A stretch of 64,000 nucleotides of DNA, from NCBI GenBank assembly GCA_037176885.1, contig JAWWNJ010000051.1, forward strand, positions 372,001 through 436,000, read 5' to 3'. Below, one piece after another: positions 1 through 10,893 of the stretch. This DNA is from Favolaschia claudopus (Eukaryota > Basidiomycota > Agaricomycetes > Agaricales > Mycenaceae). Below the pieces are notes generated by a model. The model was not told the origin of the DNA. It did no database searches and saw only the letters and a program-made list of their open reading frames with translations. The position numbers and the translations under genes are program-made. Within the stretch, counting starts at the first letter, position 1. Each line of letters begins with the position of its first letter.

Positions 1-1724
1 ACGGGCCGCCACTTTCGATTCGCGCCAACCCAAAGCTCGGGGTGAACCTGGTTCTTAGGGATGAGCTTACACCGCAGGATGTGCCCCATGAGGAGATAGT
101 TGTCCATGGTTTCCGCCACGATCTGTGCGACCGATGAGGAGTCGAATTCGATGAAGCCGTAGTGCTTTGATTGACCGGTCTGAACGATGAAGGGTAAATT
201 ATGTTAGTATGGTTTATCGCAGGGGATAAGAGTTTTTTTCATACCCTCCGATTGCGCGATACGCGAAGACGCGTTACGTTCCCGAATTGGGAGAAATACG
301 CCTTGAGCTGATCCTCGTAGAATCCATGCGGAAGTCGGCCAAGGTAGAGCACACCACGGTCAGAGGCCTGCATTATATGAATAAATACGATCAAGAAAAT
401 AGCAAGCAAAAGTGTGTACTCACCGGTTGTCGTTTAGCGTTCTCCAGCTTCTGCTTGACCGTAACGTCGTCCTTTGCAATCGTCGGTAGCTTTGCAACGT
501 CAAATGCAGAGACCTCGACGTCCATGTACCCGTCATCGTCGGAAGAGTCGTCATCATCCGTCGAAAACCCATGTAAGAGTTGTTCGTCGTCGTCGTCAGA
601 ATCTTCCGACTCGTCAGGAACGGGTTCGAAATCTGCTTCGACCACAGCGGTTGGTTGTGAAGCTTTTTTCGACTTTTTCGGAGGCTGAGCGACGTCCAGG
701 GGCGGTGCTTCGGAAATGGGTTCGGGGACCATGACAACTTTGGACGTTTTCCTTGATTTTTTGGGAACCGCGACGTCCAACACCTCGGCCAAAGGATCCA
801 ACTCCTTGGGAGTAGCCAACTTTGACTTTTTGGATTTTTTTGATGGTTTGTCAGGGACCTCTTCTTCTGCCTGAGCAGCCGGCAAAGATTCGGGCTCGGG
901 CTCAGCAGGCTGAGATTTAGATTTTTTCGATTTCTTTGAGGGCTTGAGCGCGGCATCGATCGACTCCTTCACCACTAGAGGCTGGGGATCCGGTGCGGTG
1001 GGTAGCGATTCCGCCGTGTCAGCAGTCAACGAGGATTTCGGCTTCTTGGATTTTTTCTTCGGGTGTTCGGGCGGTATTGGTTCCTCGTCAACAAGTAAAG
1101 CGACTGGCTCTGGGTCGGGAATGCTCTTGGACTTTTTAGATTTTTTTGACGGTTTGGCAACCTCCTCATCGACGGCGGGTGCAGGGTCGACCGGCTCTGC
1201 TACCTTCGACTTTTTAGATTTTTTGGAAGGTTTGGGAGCGTCCTCCTCGACGACCGATGGCTCGGGCTCGGGGGGTGGGGGAAGGGCTGTCACTTTAGAC
1301 TTTTTCGACTTCTTCTCGGGTTTCTCTGAAGGGCCGTCCAGCGCAGGGGTGGGAGCGGGATCGTCGAGCGTGGTTGTGCGCGATTTTTTGGACTTCTTTG
1401 TGAGGGATTTGTCGTCTGTTTGATAGCTCAGGTGGAATTGTGTGCGGAAGACAGTTAGTTAGACGCACCCTGAGTTTGCATTTCGACGTCAACCTCTCCT
1501 ACTTGGCCATCCTTGTCTTTCTTGGCCTTTTTCCGACTCTTTCCAGCAGTTGCGTCCGCAGGAACCTCACCCGGTATAGGCTCAACATCAACGCCAGATT
1601 TCTTCCGCTTCAAACTTTTGGAAGGTGCTGCATCCCCAGATGGCGCCGAATCCTCCGCTTCAGCCTTGCGTTTTGATTTTTTGTCTGTTTTCTTGGAGGA
1701 CGCGAGTTTGGAGGACTCGGACAT
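1..1724 (-). CDS. NOP15: Nop15/NIFK-like nucleolar RRM protein (3' end outside the window)
   Basis: The RRM-containing C-terminal part is the Nop15/NIFK family, which acts in the nucleolus in ITS2 processing of 60S pre-rRNA. Exons read 1724-1469, 1415-424, 367-245 and 179 to beyond the left edge, with GT-AG introns of 53-65 nt. The RRM begins GVLYLGRLPHGFYEDQ, contains HYGFIEF (RNP1) and continues NYLLMGHILRCKLIPK and WVGANRKWRP, a good match to the Nop15-type RRM. Before it lies a long low-complexity arm (about 410 residues) with roughly nine basic blocks such as KPSKKSKKSK separated by acidic/proline spacers, then an acidic stretch (DESEDSDDDDEQ, STDDDDSSDDDG). The ATG at 1724 (MSESSKLASSKK) has the first lysine-rich block just behind it. 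The arm is much longer than in yeast Nop15. The gene continues left of the window, so its stop is not seen. Confidence 0.85.
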
Positions 1725-1780
1725 GGTAGAAGACAAGAAGAAATTTGGAAGATTGACGTTACAGCCAAACACCGGCTGAA
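1725..1780. promoter_or_regulatory. very short divergent promoter
   Basis: Only 56 bp separate the ATG of the Nop15-like gene (minus) from the first plausible ATG of the next gene (plus). Both promoters and 5' UTRs must therefore overlap each other or the neighbouring coding region. No TATA box is visible. Confidence 0.4.
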
Positions 1781-2687
1781 ATGAACTGTATTCCGCGATT
1801 CACAAACCCTCATTCCATTCGCAGCGCCGTCGAATGTGTAGCCCGTTCTCAACTATTTGACTCGCCTGCAACCGATGAACACGACCCTGAATTACAGAGT
1901 GCTTTAACCGAACTCATACAATCTACTTTCCAAGTCGATCGCCCTAAGAAAAGGCGAAAATTGAATCCACCAACGACTGAGGGCGGCGATGAGCCAGAGA
2001 CTTCAGTCTGTGCGTGCCAAGTGTGGTATTCGTGCCCACAAACACTCAATTTTTTCTACCAGCATTCCGGCTGTTGTCGACGACTCAGACCATTTCGCTA
2101 CTGCCACCTCCAGCGCCCCCTCCCGTGTCAGTATCTTCTTCCCGCATTGCGTATCGCTCAATTCCCTCTCAGAACGCGTGAACCCGAGTACGAGGACACC
2201 GAGTCGGTGGCAGAAACGCGTCGACAGTGGGCTGCGGCCGTCGCTGTAGATTCTGCCTGGGTAGTCCGCGAATCGCAACGCGTGCCTCCTGTATGTTCGA
2301 CTTGTGCCCGTATACTCGACAAGGACTGAGCCATTTCAGCCGTTTCGCGTAGGACGCGTCCAACATGTCAAGACCGACTTACTCGGTAGTCCACCACCGC
2401 CAATGATGCGCGCGTGCTGCCTCCAACGTCCACGCAAAACGCGCCCGCCCGTGCCTCGAAGCGAGCTGCAACACTATCCCTATGCGCCGCTCCCTGTTTT
2501 GCCGTCTCCCGATGCAACCGAGTATCTTCCTTGCATGAATGTGGCAATGGTTGACGATGGTCCTCGTAAACCCCGAAAGCGACGGCGGAGGGACAAAGAG
2601 CTCAAGACACGACCGCGAGCGACGTTCTGGCGGTCTTCACTGAGTTTTGGAAAGAGCTTAGGGTACGGGATGGGGTATACTAGTTGA
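1781..2687 (+). CDS. hypothetical basic protein, spliced
   Basis: I do not recognise this protein. It starts MNCIPRFTNPHSIRSAV and carries a nuclear-localisation-like cluster (RPKKRRKLNPP) around residue 55. The middle has at least one intron whose borders I could not settle: a GTGCGT donor near 2010 and an acceptor near 2062 give a proline-rich frame (LLPPPAPPPVSVSSS). The acidic segment EPEYEDTESVAETRRQW (about 2180-2230) is well supported, followed by RESQRVPP. A clear 49-nt intron (2291-2339, GTATGT...TTTCAG) joins it in phase to FRVGRVQHVKTDLL and a C-terminal part ending in the basic run RKPRKRRRRDKELK and GKSLGYGMGYTS. The two lysine/arginine clusters suggest a nuclear protein; nothing else about function can be inferred. 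Confidence 0.45.
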
Positions 2688-2734
2688 ATGTAATTTAGCT
2701 TAGATAATAAGGACGCGTCTTGACTTGAACTACG

Positions 2735-5434
2735 ATGATCACGTCGACGCCTCCGCCTGCTGGCATCTTTGCTGTCCCAAGTGTGCCTTCTTTGCCGTCG
2801 CCTTCAGGGTCTCGCGCCCGCTCATCCATCGGCTCCTCTTTTTCTTTTGGTCCCCAGCAGCTTGTTGACCTCTATCTCGACGCAAACTCTTCAACTGCCT
2901 CAAACCCAAACTCAAACTTTGCTCTCGATCCAAATCGCTCAGTTCTTCCTGCTTCGCCTCTCCGTTCTTCCCCTCGTCGTCCCAGACGTCCAAAGGATGG
3001 TTCCAGTCGCCACCCCCACCCTCTCGCAAACGATACTACCACAGACATTTTCCAAGATTCAGACGATGACGCCGACGATGAAAGCGAATATGAGTGGGGC
3101 ATGGTAGATCGCATGCGTCTTTGGAGGCACGACGCGTTGATGCAGCATCTCTACGACACGGCCGCTTTCTGGGGCGACAAAATTGTTAGTTGGACAAGTA
3201 GGTCATTTCAGTCCACACCCCTGCACTTTTCTGATATCTTGAAGACGATCCGAACGACGCGTTTTGGCTAGCTCAGACGTATTTCATGACCCACCAGTAC
3301 TCACGTGCTGAGCGTCTTCTCACTAGACCTTTCCCTACTTCACCTCCAAACCGCCCATCCTCACCCCCTCCGCCACTGACCAATGGCCATTTGTCCTCCG
3401 CCAAAGGCAAAGGCCGCGACGGTCCCGTTCCCACCGCCATGCCGCGTCTGCCAATGGGCCCAGGCGGAATCGTTGAAGTCCCCGAAGACATGCAAAAGGG
3501 CGTTTCGCGTTTGGTGGACATGAGTGTGGCCTGTAGATATCTTGCCGCTCAATGTCAAGTGCGCCAAGGAAATTGGGCAGACGCGACAGAAATGCTGGGC
3601 GAAGCTAATCCTTTTCGTAACTCTGGTCGCAGTGGTCCTGCCGTCCCCAACCTGGACGGGGGCATCAAGGTGCGTTACATCTCGCTGTGTTGTAACCTCT
3701 GTTGAATGTTTTCAAGATAGAAGCTTCAATGTGCAATTTACGGGGGATTCTTATGCTGAAGCTCAACCGCGGTGACCAAGCCAAGCTGTGCTTCATGGAA
3801 GCTCTCGCCCTCGACGTCAAGTGCTACGACGCATTCGAGCAACTCATTAGTGGAGAGATGTTGAAGCCAGAGGAAGGTATGTATTTATTTCCGAACCAGC
3901 TTCTCAGCCTCATAACAAGACACTAGAATGGGAGTTTGTTCAGTCCCTCGCATATGCGCAGCAAACACCTCAAGACGCGGAATTTGTACAGCTCATGTAT
4001 ACCGCACGTCTGCGCAAATACAAATATGCAGCCGAACATGCGCTCACGCGACAGCGTTTAGTAGATGAGTATGGTCTCGGCGATAATCCCGACGTTCTCT
4101 TCAGTTTCGCCGATGCGCTATATGTGCAATTTCGATGGGCAGATTGCTTCGCTATCACGTCGAGGTAGGTTGAGCAATGAATTCTGAATTCTCCCATTCA
4201 TCTCGACAGGATTCTGGGACTGGTATCCATTCACAATCCCACCATGCCACTGCATATTGCCTGCATGTACCATCTGTCACATCTGCACTCGAAATTGTTC
4301 ATTCTGGCGCACGAGATGGTCGATCGGGAGCCCGAAAATCCTTTGAGTTGGTACGCTGTCGGCGTATGGTATCTTCACAACTCCGATTGGCCCGAAGCCC
4401 GACAATACTTCAGGTGCGAAACGCTACCAAGCGTTGCTTGACTGTGCTCAAACTTGGATAGTAAAACTTCCTTGATGGACCCGCGCTTTGGCCCTGCCTG
4501 GGTTGCTTTTGCTCATACATTTGCCCTGGAGGGTGAGCACGACCACGCTGTTACGGCATACTCAACTTGCGCAAGAATGTTTACTGGGTTCGCAGCAGTT
4601 TGGTATGTGCGATTCAGCCGGCTCATTTCGCCTGTAGATCGCATCTCCCGTTAATGTTCGTGGGCATGGAGAACATTGTGCTATCCAACCATATGGTGGC
4701 AGACGAAGCACTTAACGCAGCGAACTCGATGTGCGATAGTGATCCGTTACTCGTGAATGAGCTGGGCGTCATGGCGTTCAACCACGGACAGTGAGTTTCA
4801 CGCGGAGGCTTTTTTGATTTCAGCCCACCTCGTTTTAGATACGAGAAGGCCATGGGGCTATTTCAACATGCGCTTGACCTGGCTCAAGTCACGCAGAGCT
4901 CGCAAAAGACATGGGCCACGACGTACCTGAACTTGGGAACGTGTTATCGTAAACTCAAGTACGCATTATAACCCTTACCATTAATAAATTCTCTTTCTTC
5001 ATTGCTAAACCTCTGCTAGACGTTACGATGAAGCTCAGTCCACATATCAAAAGGTCCTGGATCTGGATCCTCGGCATTCCGTCGCTCTGGGCTTCATGGG
5101 CATCATCTACCACCTCACAGACCAGCTTGAGAAGGCCATTCTCAAGTATCATGCGGTATGGCCATTTAAATTCTTCCTTGTTTTTTTTTTAGCGGTATTT
5201 AATCACTCAATTGTATAGGCTCTGAGTGTGGAACAATTGAACTCGCATATTATGGAGCTTCTGCAGCTTGCGCTTGAGCAGACTTCTACAATTACGCCGA
5301 AGATGACCGAGTTTAAGCAGATTATACGGACGTTGAGAGACAAATACCAGAGGCATAGTAAACGGAAGGGGAAGCAGAAGGCGCCGGATGCTGCTGATGC
5401 TGCTGGAGCAGGAGATGCGATGCATATTGGGTAG
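2735..5434 (+). CDS. CDC16: anaphase-promoting complex subunit Cdc16/Cut9 (APC6)
   Basis: This is a TPR scaffold subunit of the anaphase-promoting complex/cyclosome, the ubiquitin ligase driving mitotic exit. The N-terminus ([16 protein letters not shown]) is a Ser/Pro-rich tail of about 100 residues with an acidic patch ([11 protein letters not shown]). TPR helices follow across about eight to ten exons: [129 protein letters not shown] and [17 protein letters not shown]. The segment order and the phrases [10 protein letters not shown] and LLVNELGV are typical of Cdc16. The protein ends with a short basic/alanine tail ([16 protein letters not shown]). Introns are about 45-60 nt with GT-AG borders. 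The start is the first ATG in frame with the conserved body. Confidence 0.9.
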
Positions 5435-5749
5435 AGTTGTATATCGTATTGCTGAGAGTGCCATCGAATTCGAGACTCTCCGTAAAATGTCGAGACAGGT
5501 CGAGACAAGCTGCGAAGGTGGCTGTGCACCCACAAACTCAAACCTGAATTGCTGGCCTAAGTCAGATATGTCCCGCTGTAATAACACGTACGGATTTGTA
5601 CTGGAACGTAATGCAGCGGGCTGAATGATGAGAGTGACGGCGGTGACATTCCCCTGCAAAGTACTTGGCGGTCACTTTCAACTGCACACCATCACTGCAA
5701 CATCGCGGTCGGCGGGAGCACTGTACCGCGGATTTTTTTTCTCATCTGG

Positions 5750-6250
5750 CCGGCATATCTCACCGCACACCCCTCACTCTATCAAGGGCAGGTATATCAC
5801 ACCGCCAGTACTGGTCTCTGCCAGCCGACATTTCGCACCGCATGACCTCCCCTCTAAGTATGGGAGCATCCACTGGCATATCTTACCGCACACCCTACTC
5901 TCTATCACGAGCAGCTATATCGCACCGCCAGTACTAGGTCTCTGCTGGCTGATGTATCACACCGCCCATGACCTCGCCTCTATGTGCGGTAGGATCCAGC
6001 CGCCAACACAATGGGGTTCCAGGCTGGCTGAAGTATTGCGCCGCTCATAACCTCGCCTCTATGTGCGGTAGAATCCAGCCGCCGACGCAATGGGGTCCCA
6101 GGCTGGCTGACGTATCGCGCCGCCCATGACCTCGGCTCTAAGTGCGGGAGGATTCAACCGCCAGCGCAATGGGTCTCAAGTTGGCAGTCATATCTCATTG
6201 CCCACAACGTCGCCTCCAGGTGCGGGGGGATCCAACCGCCAGTGAACGAC
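5750..6250. repeat. array A: about 79-bp tandem repeat with degenerate upstream units
   Basis: From 5949 three complete units start at 5949, 6028 and 6107 (period 79), with a truncated fourth from 6185. Each carries GTATCRCRCCGCCCATGA, CCTCGCCTC, GTGCGGTAGAATCCAGCCGC-type and GCAATGGGG blocks. Before that (5750-5948) two longer, more diverged units of about 120 bp share GGCATATCTCACCGCACAC / GGCATATCTTACCGCACAC and TATATCACACCGCCAGTAC. Two sub-motifs recur: RTATYNYACCGC and GCGGTRGRATCCARCCGC. The array fills the gap between the CDC16 stop (5434) and the next start (6297); 5435-5749 shows no gene. The array ends 46 bp before the exonuclease-like ATG. Confidence 0.85.
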
Positions 6251-6296
6251 ACACGTGGCATCAACCAACACCAATTTTCTTTGACTTCACAGCTAC

Positions 6297-7325
6297 ATGG
6301 GTATTGTCCACTCGCTCGCTCGCAAGCTCTTCGCAAACCGCGCCCCACCTTCTTCTCCTCTTCCTCCCCCTCCTCCTCTTCCTCGATATCCCATCCCCTT
6401 GTTTGTTTACATCACGTCTCTGGATGAAGCCAATTCCCATCTGGCACTCATCCAAGACGGCGCAACAATAGGGCTCGATCTCGAGTCAATGGACATCGAA
6501 GGCAGTCCGAAATTGACCAAAGCCCAGAAACGAGCACGATTAGCAGAGCAACGGGACCACGTTGCCACTTTTGCTATTGATTGGAGCAATGTCAGTGTCT
6601 GCCTGGCACAGATTGCCACTGAGAGTGGCGACGTGTTCGTCATTAATCTGTATGCCATGCAAGGTCAGTCTTTCTTTCTCTCTCGATACATCATTCTAGT
6701 CTTTGAACTTGTTCCATACAGAGTTGCCTACTGAGTTTTCCCGCATTTGTGAGAGCCCAAACATTGTAAAGGTTTCAGCGGGAATATTTTGTGAGTGCCT
6801 TGCATCTTAACAGTGCTCAGAGCTAACAAATGTATTATAGCGGACGGACAGCGCTTGTGGGATTCCTTTCGGCTCAATCTCTTGTCGGCAGCGAGCCTTG
6901 GACTCTTTGCAAGGCTTGCATATCCGTTGGATATGCTCCCAGGCGCTCCTTATGGCCCTGAGCCCAGTCTGGTGTCAATTGTCCGCCACACATTGAGCTT
7001 TGAGCTGCCGAAGGAAGAGCAGATGTCGCAGTGGAATGCGGAGACCCTTTCAGAGTCTCAGAAAAATTGTACGTGCCTTGGCTGTCACCTGTTGGGAGAT
7101 GTCTAATGCACTCTAGATGCCGCTGCTGATGCCCATGCCTCATTGCAGACATACCTTGCCATGCAGGGTGTGATTCAAGCTCGGGTGTTTCCAATTCAGG
7201 AATCGTGGTACATGTTTGATGTCGTTGAGCGTGTGCGTGTCCACCGAGGGACTCAGACAGCATGGAAAGCCAGATGTCTATGGTGGTCGTCTGACCCATC
7301 GCAGGGATTTGAAGCATTTAGATAA
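6297..7325 (+). CDS. DEDDy-type 3'-5' exonuclease domain protein
   Basis: The protein (about 270 aa) reads as a DnaQ-like/WRN-type 3'-5' exonuclease domain. Four exons join in frame through introns at about 6665-6720, 6792-6840 and 7068-7116. Exonuclease motif I is IGLDLESMDIEG (D and E metal ligands, about residue 60). Motif II appears as SPNIVKVSAGIFSDGQRLWDSF with its Asp. Motif III is NYAAADAHASLQTYL, the Y-x3-D signature of DEDDy enzymes. Between motifs I and II lies a charged insert (KLTKAQKRARLAEQRDHV) of the kind seen in fungal members. The N-terminus has a proline run (SSPLPPPPPLPRYP). No helicase or HRDC domain follows. The likely substrate is nucleic acid; whether DNA or RNA cannot be told. 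It is convergent with Psf1, 77 bp away. Confidence 0.75.
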
Positions 7326-7402
7326 TATTCTGTTCGTTCATTGTGCTGAAATTTAATTTTGTTCAATCCTCTTTACATGTTGTGAAGAAACAAGAGGGAG
7401 CT

Positions 7403-8005
7403 CTATCTAACTTCTCGCAAAAGCCCTTGTAAAATGAGATGCTCCACGTCCGACTTCATGAGAATATACCGCCGGCCCAACGCAAAAGTCATCGTCCCGG
7501 ATTCCGTGCAGATTGGTCCATGTTCCACCAGAGCTTCAACCGTGATGAATACCGACTCCCTCGGTGGGTCTTCAATCCCCATTGCAAGGTCCAAAATATC
7601 GTCGGGTGCGAGTTGATCGCGGAATTGGTATACGGACTCGCGGTAACGGTGGATGTGCTCGATCTCTGCTGTAGACATTCTCTCCTGGATTTCCTTCGAA
7701 ATCCGGGTTGTAGACCAATACATGGTGTGGATTGCATCCAAACGTTGGGAGTGATAAGCTAGAAGGCATCGCTTATTCCGCTCGATAATTGTCGCGAAAA
7801 TGACCACTCGAGGCCAGCGTGGGTCTGCTGGCAGTACCCCCTCCTCCCGCAGATTCTGAATAGCCCGCTCAAGATCCTTCTGCTCCTGGATGATTGACTG
7901 TACGAGGGGGCGGTCATACGGGAGCAGCTCATTCAAGCTAAGGCTACGCTTGGACTGCGCAATGAGCCGTGTTGCAAGCTCTCCATAAGCATGATCCAAG
8001 GACAT
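7403..8005 (-). CDS. PSF1: GINS complex subunit Psf1
   Basis: Single-exon gene of 200 aa, the usual Psf1 length. GINS binds Mcm2-7 and Cdc45 to form the CMG replicative helicase. The family's central block is clear: WPRVVIFATIIERNKRCLLAY followed by HSQRLDAIHTMYW, then an amphipathic stretch (EIQERMSTAEIEHIHRYRES) and the C-terminal beta domain ESVFITVEALVEHGPI ... GTMTFALGRRYILMKSDVEHL ending LILQGLLREVR. The start MSLDHAYGELATRLIAQSKR at 8005 fits the conserved Psf1 N-terminal helix; an in-frame extension back to 8179 is not family-like and runs into array B. Upstream sequence (8006-8108) is the only non-repetitive promoter region before the repeats begin. Confidence 0.9.
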   Translation of the reverse strand: MSLDHAYGELATRLIAQSKRSLSLNELLPYDRPLVQSIIQEQKDLERAIQNLREEGVLPADPRWPRVVIFATIIERNKRCLLAYHSQRLDAIHTMYWSTTRISKEIQERMSTAEIEHIHRYRESVYQFRDQLAPDDILDLAMGIEDPPRESVFITVEALVEHGPICTESGTMTFALGRRYILMKSDVEHLILQGLLREVR

Positions 8006-8108
8006 GGAGGGTGACGATGCAGAGCTGTGAGGCGACGTGCTCCAAAGGTGAAGCAGCAGGTTGCAACGGACGATGGAATAGTGATGGCTGGCGAGTGACG
8101 AAGATGAA

Positions 8109-8565
8109 AAACAACACGCAGTGTGATCCTGCTGCCAGGGATTGCGGACAAGTATTCCTGCAAAGTCAACAATGGTCAAGGCAGTCAGATCCGGCTGCCG
8201 TTGGCTTGATTCACGCCCGCAGCTGGATTCTACTGCTGATCGGTGAACCAGAGCCCGCAGTGCGATCCTACTGCCAGGGAATGAAGGCGGTCAGATCCAG
8301 CTGCCGTTGCCTTGATTCATGCCTGCAGCTGGATTCTACCGCCGATCGGTGAACCAGAGCCCGCAGTGCGATCCTACTGCCAGGGAATGAAGGCGGTCAG
8401 ATCCAGCTGCCGTTGCCTTGATTCATGCCTGCAGCTGGATTCTACCGCCGATCGGTGAACCAGAGCCCGCAGTGCGATCCTGCTGCCAGGGAATGAAGGC
8501 GGTCAGATCCGCCTGCACTTGCGTTGATTTAGGTTCGCTGTTGAATCACACCGCCGATCGACAAA
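8109..8565. repeat. array B: 106-bp tandem repeat
   Basis: The block GAGCCCGCAGTGCGATCC starts at 8251, 8357 and 8463, an exact 106-bp period, with near-identical units between. A diverged first unit with extra sequence lies at about 8109-8250 and a partial last unit ends near 8565. Each unit holds three versions of the island's core motif: GCAGTGCGATCCTACTGCC, GCGGTCAGATCCAGCTGCC and GCAGCTGGATTCTACCGCC. The array lies between the divergent starts of PSF1 (8005) and the coiled-coil gene (8769). 8566-8768 shows no further structure. Confidence 0.9.
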
Positions 8566-8768
8566 ATAGAGAGACTGAAGAAAATGAGATTGTTAATTCT
8601 GACTGACTGCAGATTGAACAGTCGATGGACGAGTTCTGATACATGCAAGCCAACGATGGCTCAACTTTGAAGTGTTCATCTCAAATTTCAAATTCCGGAT
8701 ATGGATACGGCCATATGATTAGAGTGATCTGATCTTCGTCGTGCTTTTACACTTCTCCTCGCAACACA

Positions 8769-10893
8769 ATGTCTCCGCCAACCCCTTTGACCCCTACAGA
8801 AGAAGACATACTAGCTTCAGGCAGGAACTAACACAACATGAAAGTCGTCATGCTCACATTCTCCTTATCAGAAATTATCCGTTGTCAAAACGAGCTTGCT
8901 GCCGCTCAGACCAACCTTGACGAAAAAAAAGCTGTGTTAGATGCAGCAACAGGTAAGGGTTAATAGGGTTCACCTGAATTTGACACCAAGCTTCATCAAG
9001 GTCGTAAAAAGAGTGGTGCGGCAACAGCGCACCGCCATGCAACGACTAGGCACCAACGTGCCATCGAACATCTGGAGGCGGCTGAGGCGGCATTGAAAGC
9101 ATTTGAGGGTGTCTCCGCTGATGAACTGCGGGCCAGACTCGAAGCAGAGGCCCAGACGCAGCTCCATATGGCGGACGCGGCAGCAGCAGCACGCAAGGCG
9201 GAAGAGGAAGCGGCGGCGGCCATGCGTAAGGCGGAAGAGGAGGCGGCGGCAGTGCGTAAGGCGGAAGAGGAGGCGGCGGCAGTGCGTAAGGCGGAAGAGG
9301 AGGCAGCAGCAAAGCGCAAGGTGGAAGAGGAGGCGGCGGCAGCACGCAAGGCGGAAGAGGAGGCGGCGGCGGCCATGCGTAAGGCGGAAGAGGAAGCGGA
9401 AGAGGAGGCAGCCGCAAAGCGCAAGGCGGATGAGGAGGCGGCAGTGGAGAAACGTAACATAGAAGAGGAGGCGGCGATGAAGAAGGTCAATGAGACGAAT
9501 GGCAAAGAGGCTGGGGGAAAGAAGCGCAAGGCAGGAGACAAGGCTCCTAAGAAGGCGAACGGTAAGCCATCCAACAAGAACAAAAACAAGAAGGAGGACA
9601 ATGGTGCTGAACAAAAGGGTAAGAAAAAATTGAAAGGTGAGACGGAGAGATGTATTGCACATTCCCACTCACCCTTGGACATTCAGACAAGGAGCGTACA
9701 CTCCATGACATTGATAACGACACCTCAGACGATGCTCCGATCCCCAAACGCCAGAAACCTAATCCATCTGTAAAGAAGGAAGACATCAAACGACTGGACC
9801 AACTTCGCGAAGCAATTATTTACGATCTCAATACCAAACAGTTGTCGGACGATGACTGGAAGCAGTTGGATGGCAGGAGAATCCAGGTCGAGCAGCAGTT
9901 GAAGGAGGCTCGGGATGAGGCGGAGGACTCAACCTATGGTGACGGCTCAGTGTTTGGTCTCATAAAAAAGCATCTGAACTTACCACTGCTGCAGACGACG
10001 AAGATCTTGTCAATGAAGACGATGATGCAGACGATGATAAAGTGGAGCGGAAATTTATCGATGGCTGCAAAATGGACATTGAGGAGAAATGGGCGCTTTC
10101 TTTCATGGACCATGCTCAAGGTTTGACAACGACCTTTCCCAAAGGTCCCGAGGAATGGAGGAAGGACATAGAACGTTGGTCTCCTTCATTTCTTCCCAGC
10201 GTGCGTGCATTTGACATGAGAGGGCTAGAAACCATTGCAGGCTGCATTTCGAAATTTATGCAGGTCTATGGTACCGAGCGGCAGGACGTGAGGTCCCAGA
10301 AAAAGTACACCATTCCTGCTACTTGGCGCAGGCTCATGAGAAAGGTAGCTGAAGTTGCGCCGGAAAGTGCTTACCTGTCGAAGGCATTGGCATTGCATGT
10401 GCTGACCACGAACGCCGGCCAAACGAAATGTCGCTTTCACGATAGCAAGAGAACCACGCAGGGGGCTCAATTGGTCGACGGCCCTGCCCTCAAAGGATTC
10501 TTCGTTGTTGGTGTTCCGTATGGACCTGGTGCGAAGAAACCAGAGAGCGGTTTCTTGGATTGTGGCTGCTATGAGAAGGATGCGTTGTCGGAATTCCTAT
10601 GGTTCAAAACCTGGACGATCAAATCAGCCAATTCAAAAATCGAGAAAGAGGAAGGCATGAAGAACGACGTTCTAGGTGCTCGTCATCGTGCTTTCGTTAA
10701 TAGGGCACTTACCATTGGGACACTCCTCGACATCGATGATATGTACACCACACAATTCGCGTGGGGAACCCCAGAGTATAATGCTCGCCTCCGAAGGATT
10801 CAAGTGGATAGGATGATTGGAGAGCTGAACATGTATGAAGGCTCCGGTGCGAAGGAGGTATATGTATTATCGAAGGCGCCCAACCCAGAATAG
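8769..10893 (+). CDS. unrecognised protein with alanine/glutamate coiled coil and conserved C-terminal region
   Basis: Five exons can be joined in frame from ATG 8769 (MSPPTPLTPTEEDILAS). Intron 1 (8821-8871) appears to be GC-AG; the others are GT-AG at about 8953-9000, 9637-9686 and 9940-9995. Residues about 17-45 (QNELAAAQTNLDEKKAVLDA) start a coiled coil. It continues as EHLEAAEAALKAFEG and then ten or so copies of RKAEEEAAA/MRKAEEEAAA, an uninterrupted helix of about 120 residues. A lysine-rich tail (GGKKRKAGDKAPKK) follows, then a charged helix and an acidic run (NEDDDADDDKVE). The last 280 residues form a folded-looking domain without repeats: CKMDIEEKWALSFMDHAQG, TWRRLMRKVAEVAPES, LKGFFVVGVPYGPGAKK, FLWFKTWTIKSANSKIE, DDMYTTQFAWGTPEYNAR. 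I know no named family for this domain. The gene sits between arrays B and C. Confidence 0.6.

Noticed and set aside
8970..9668. Long minus-strand open frame rich in Leu/Arg (RRLLFRL repeats)
   Set aside because: Exact antisense of the Ala/Glu coiled-coil coding repeat; an artefact of GCG-GCG-type codons.
9093..9773. Coiled-coil frame read as a separate gene starting at TTG 9093
   Set aside because: It has no ATG; the upstream exon and intron at 8953-9000 show that it is an internal exon of the 8769-10893 gene.
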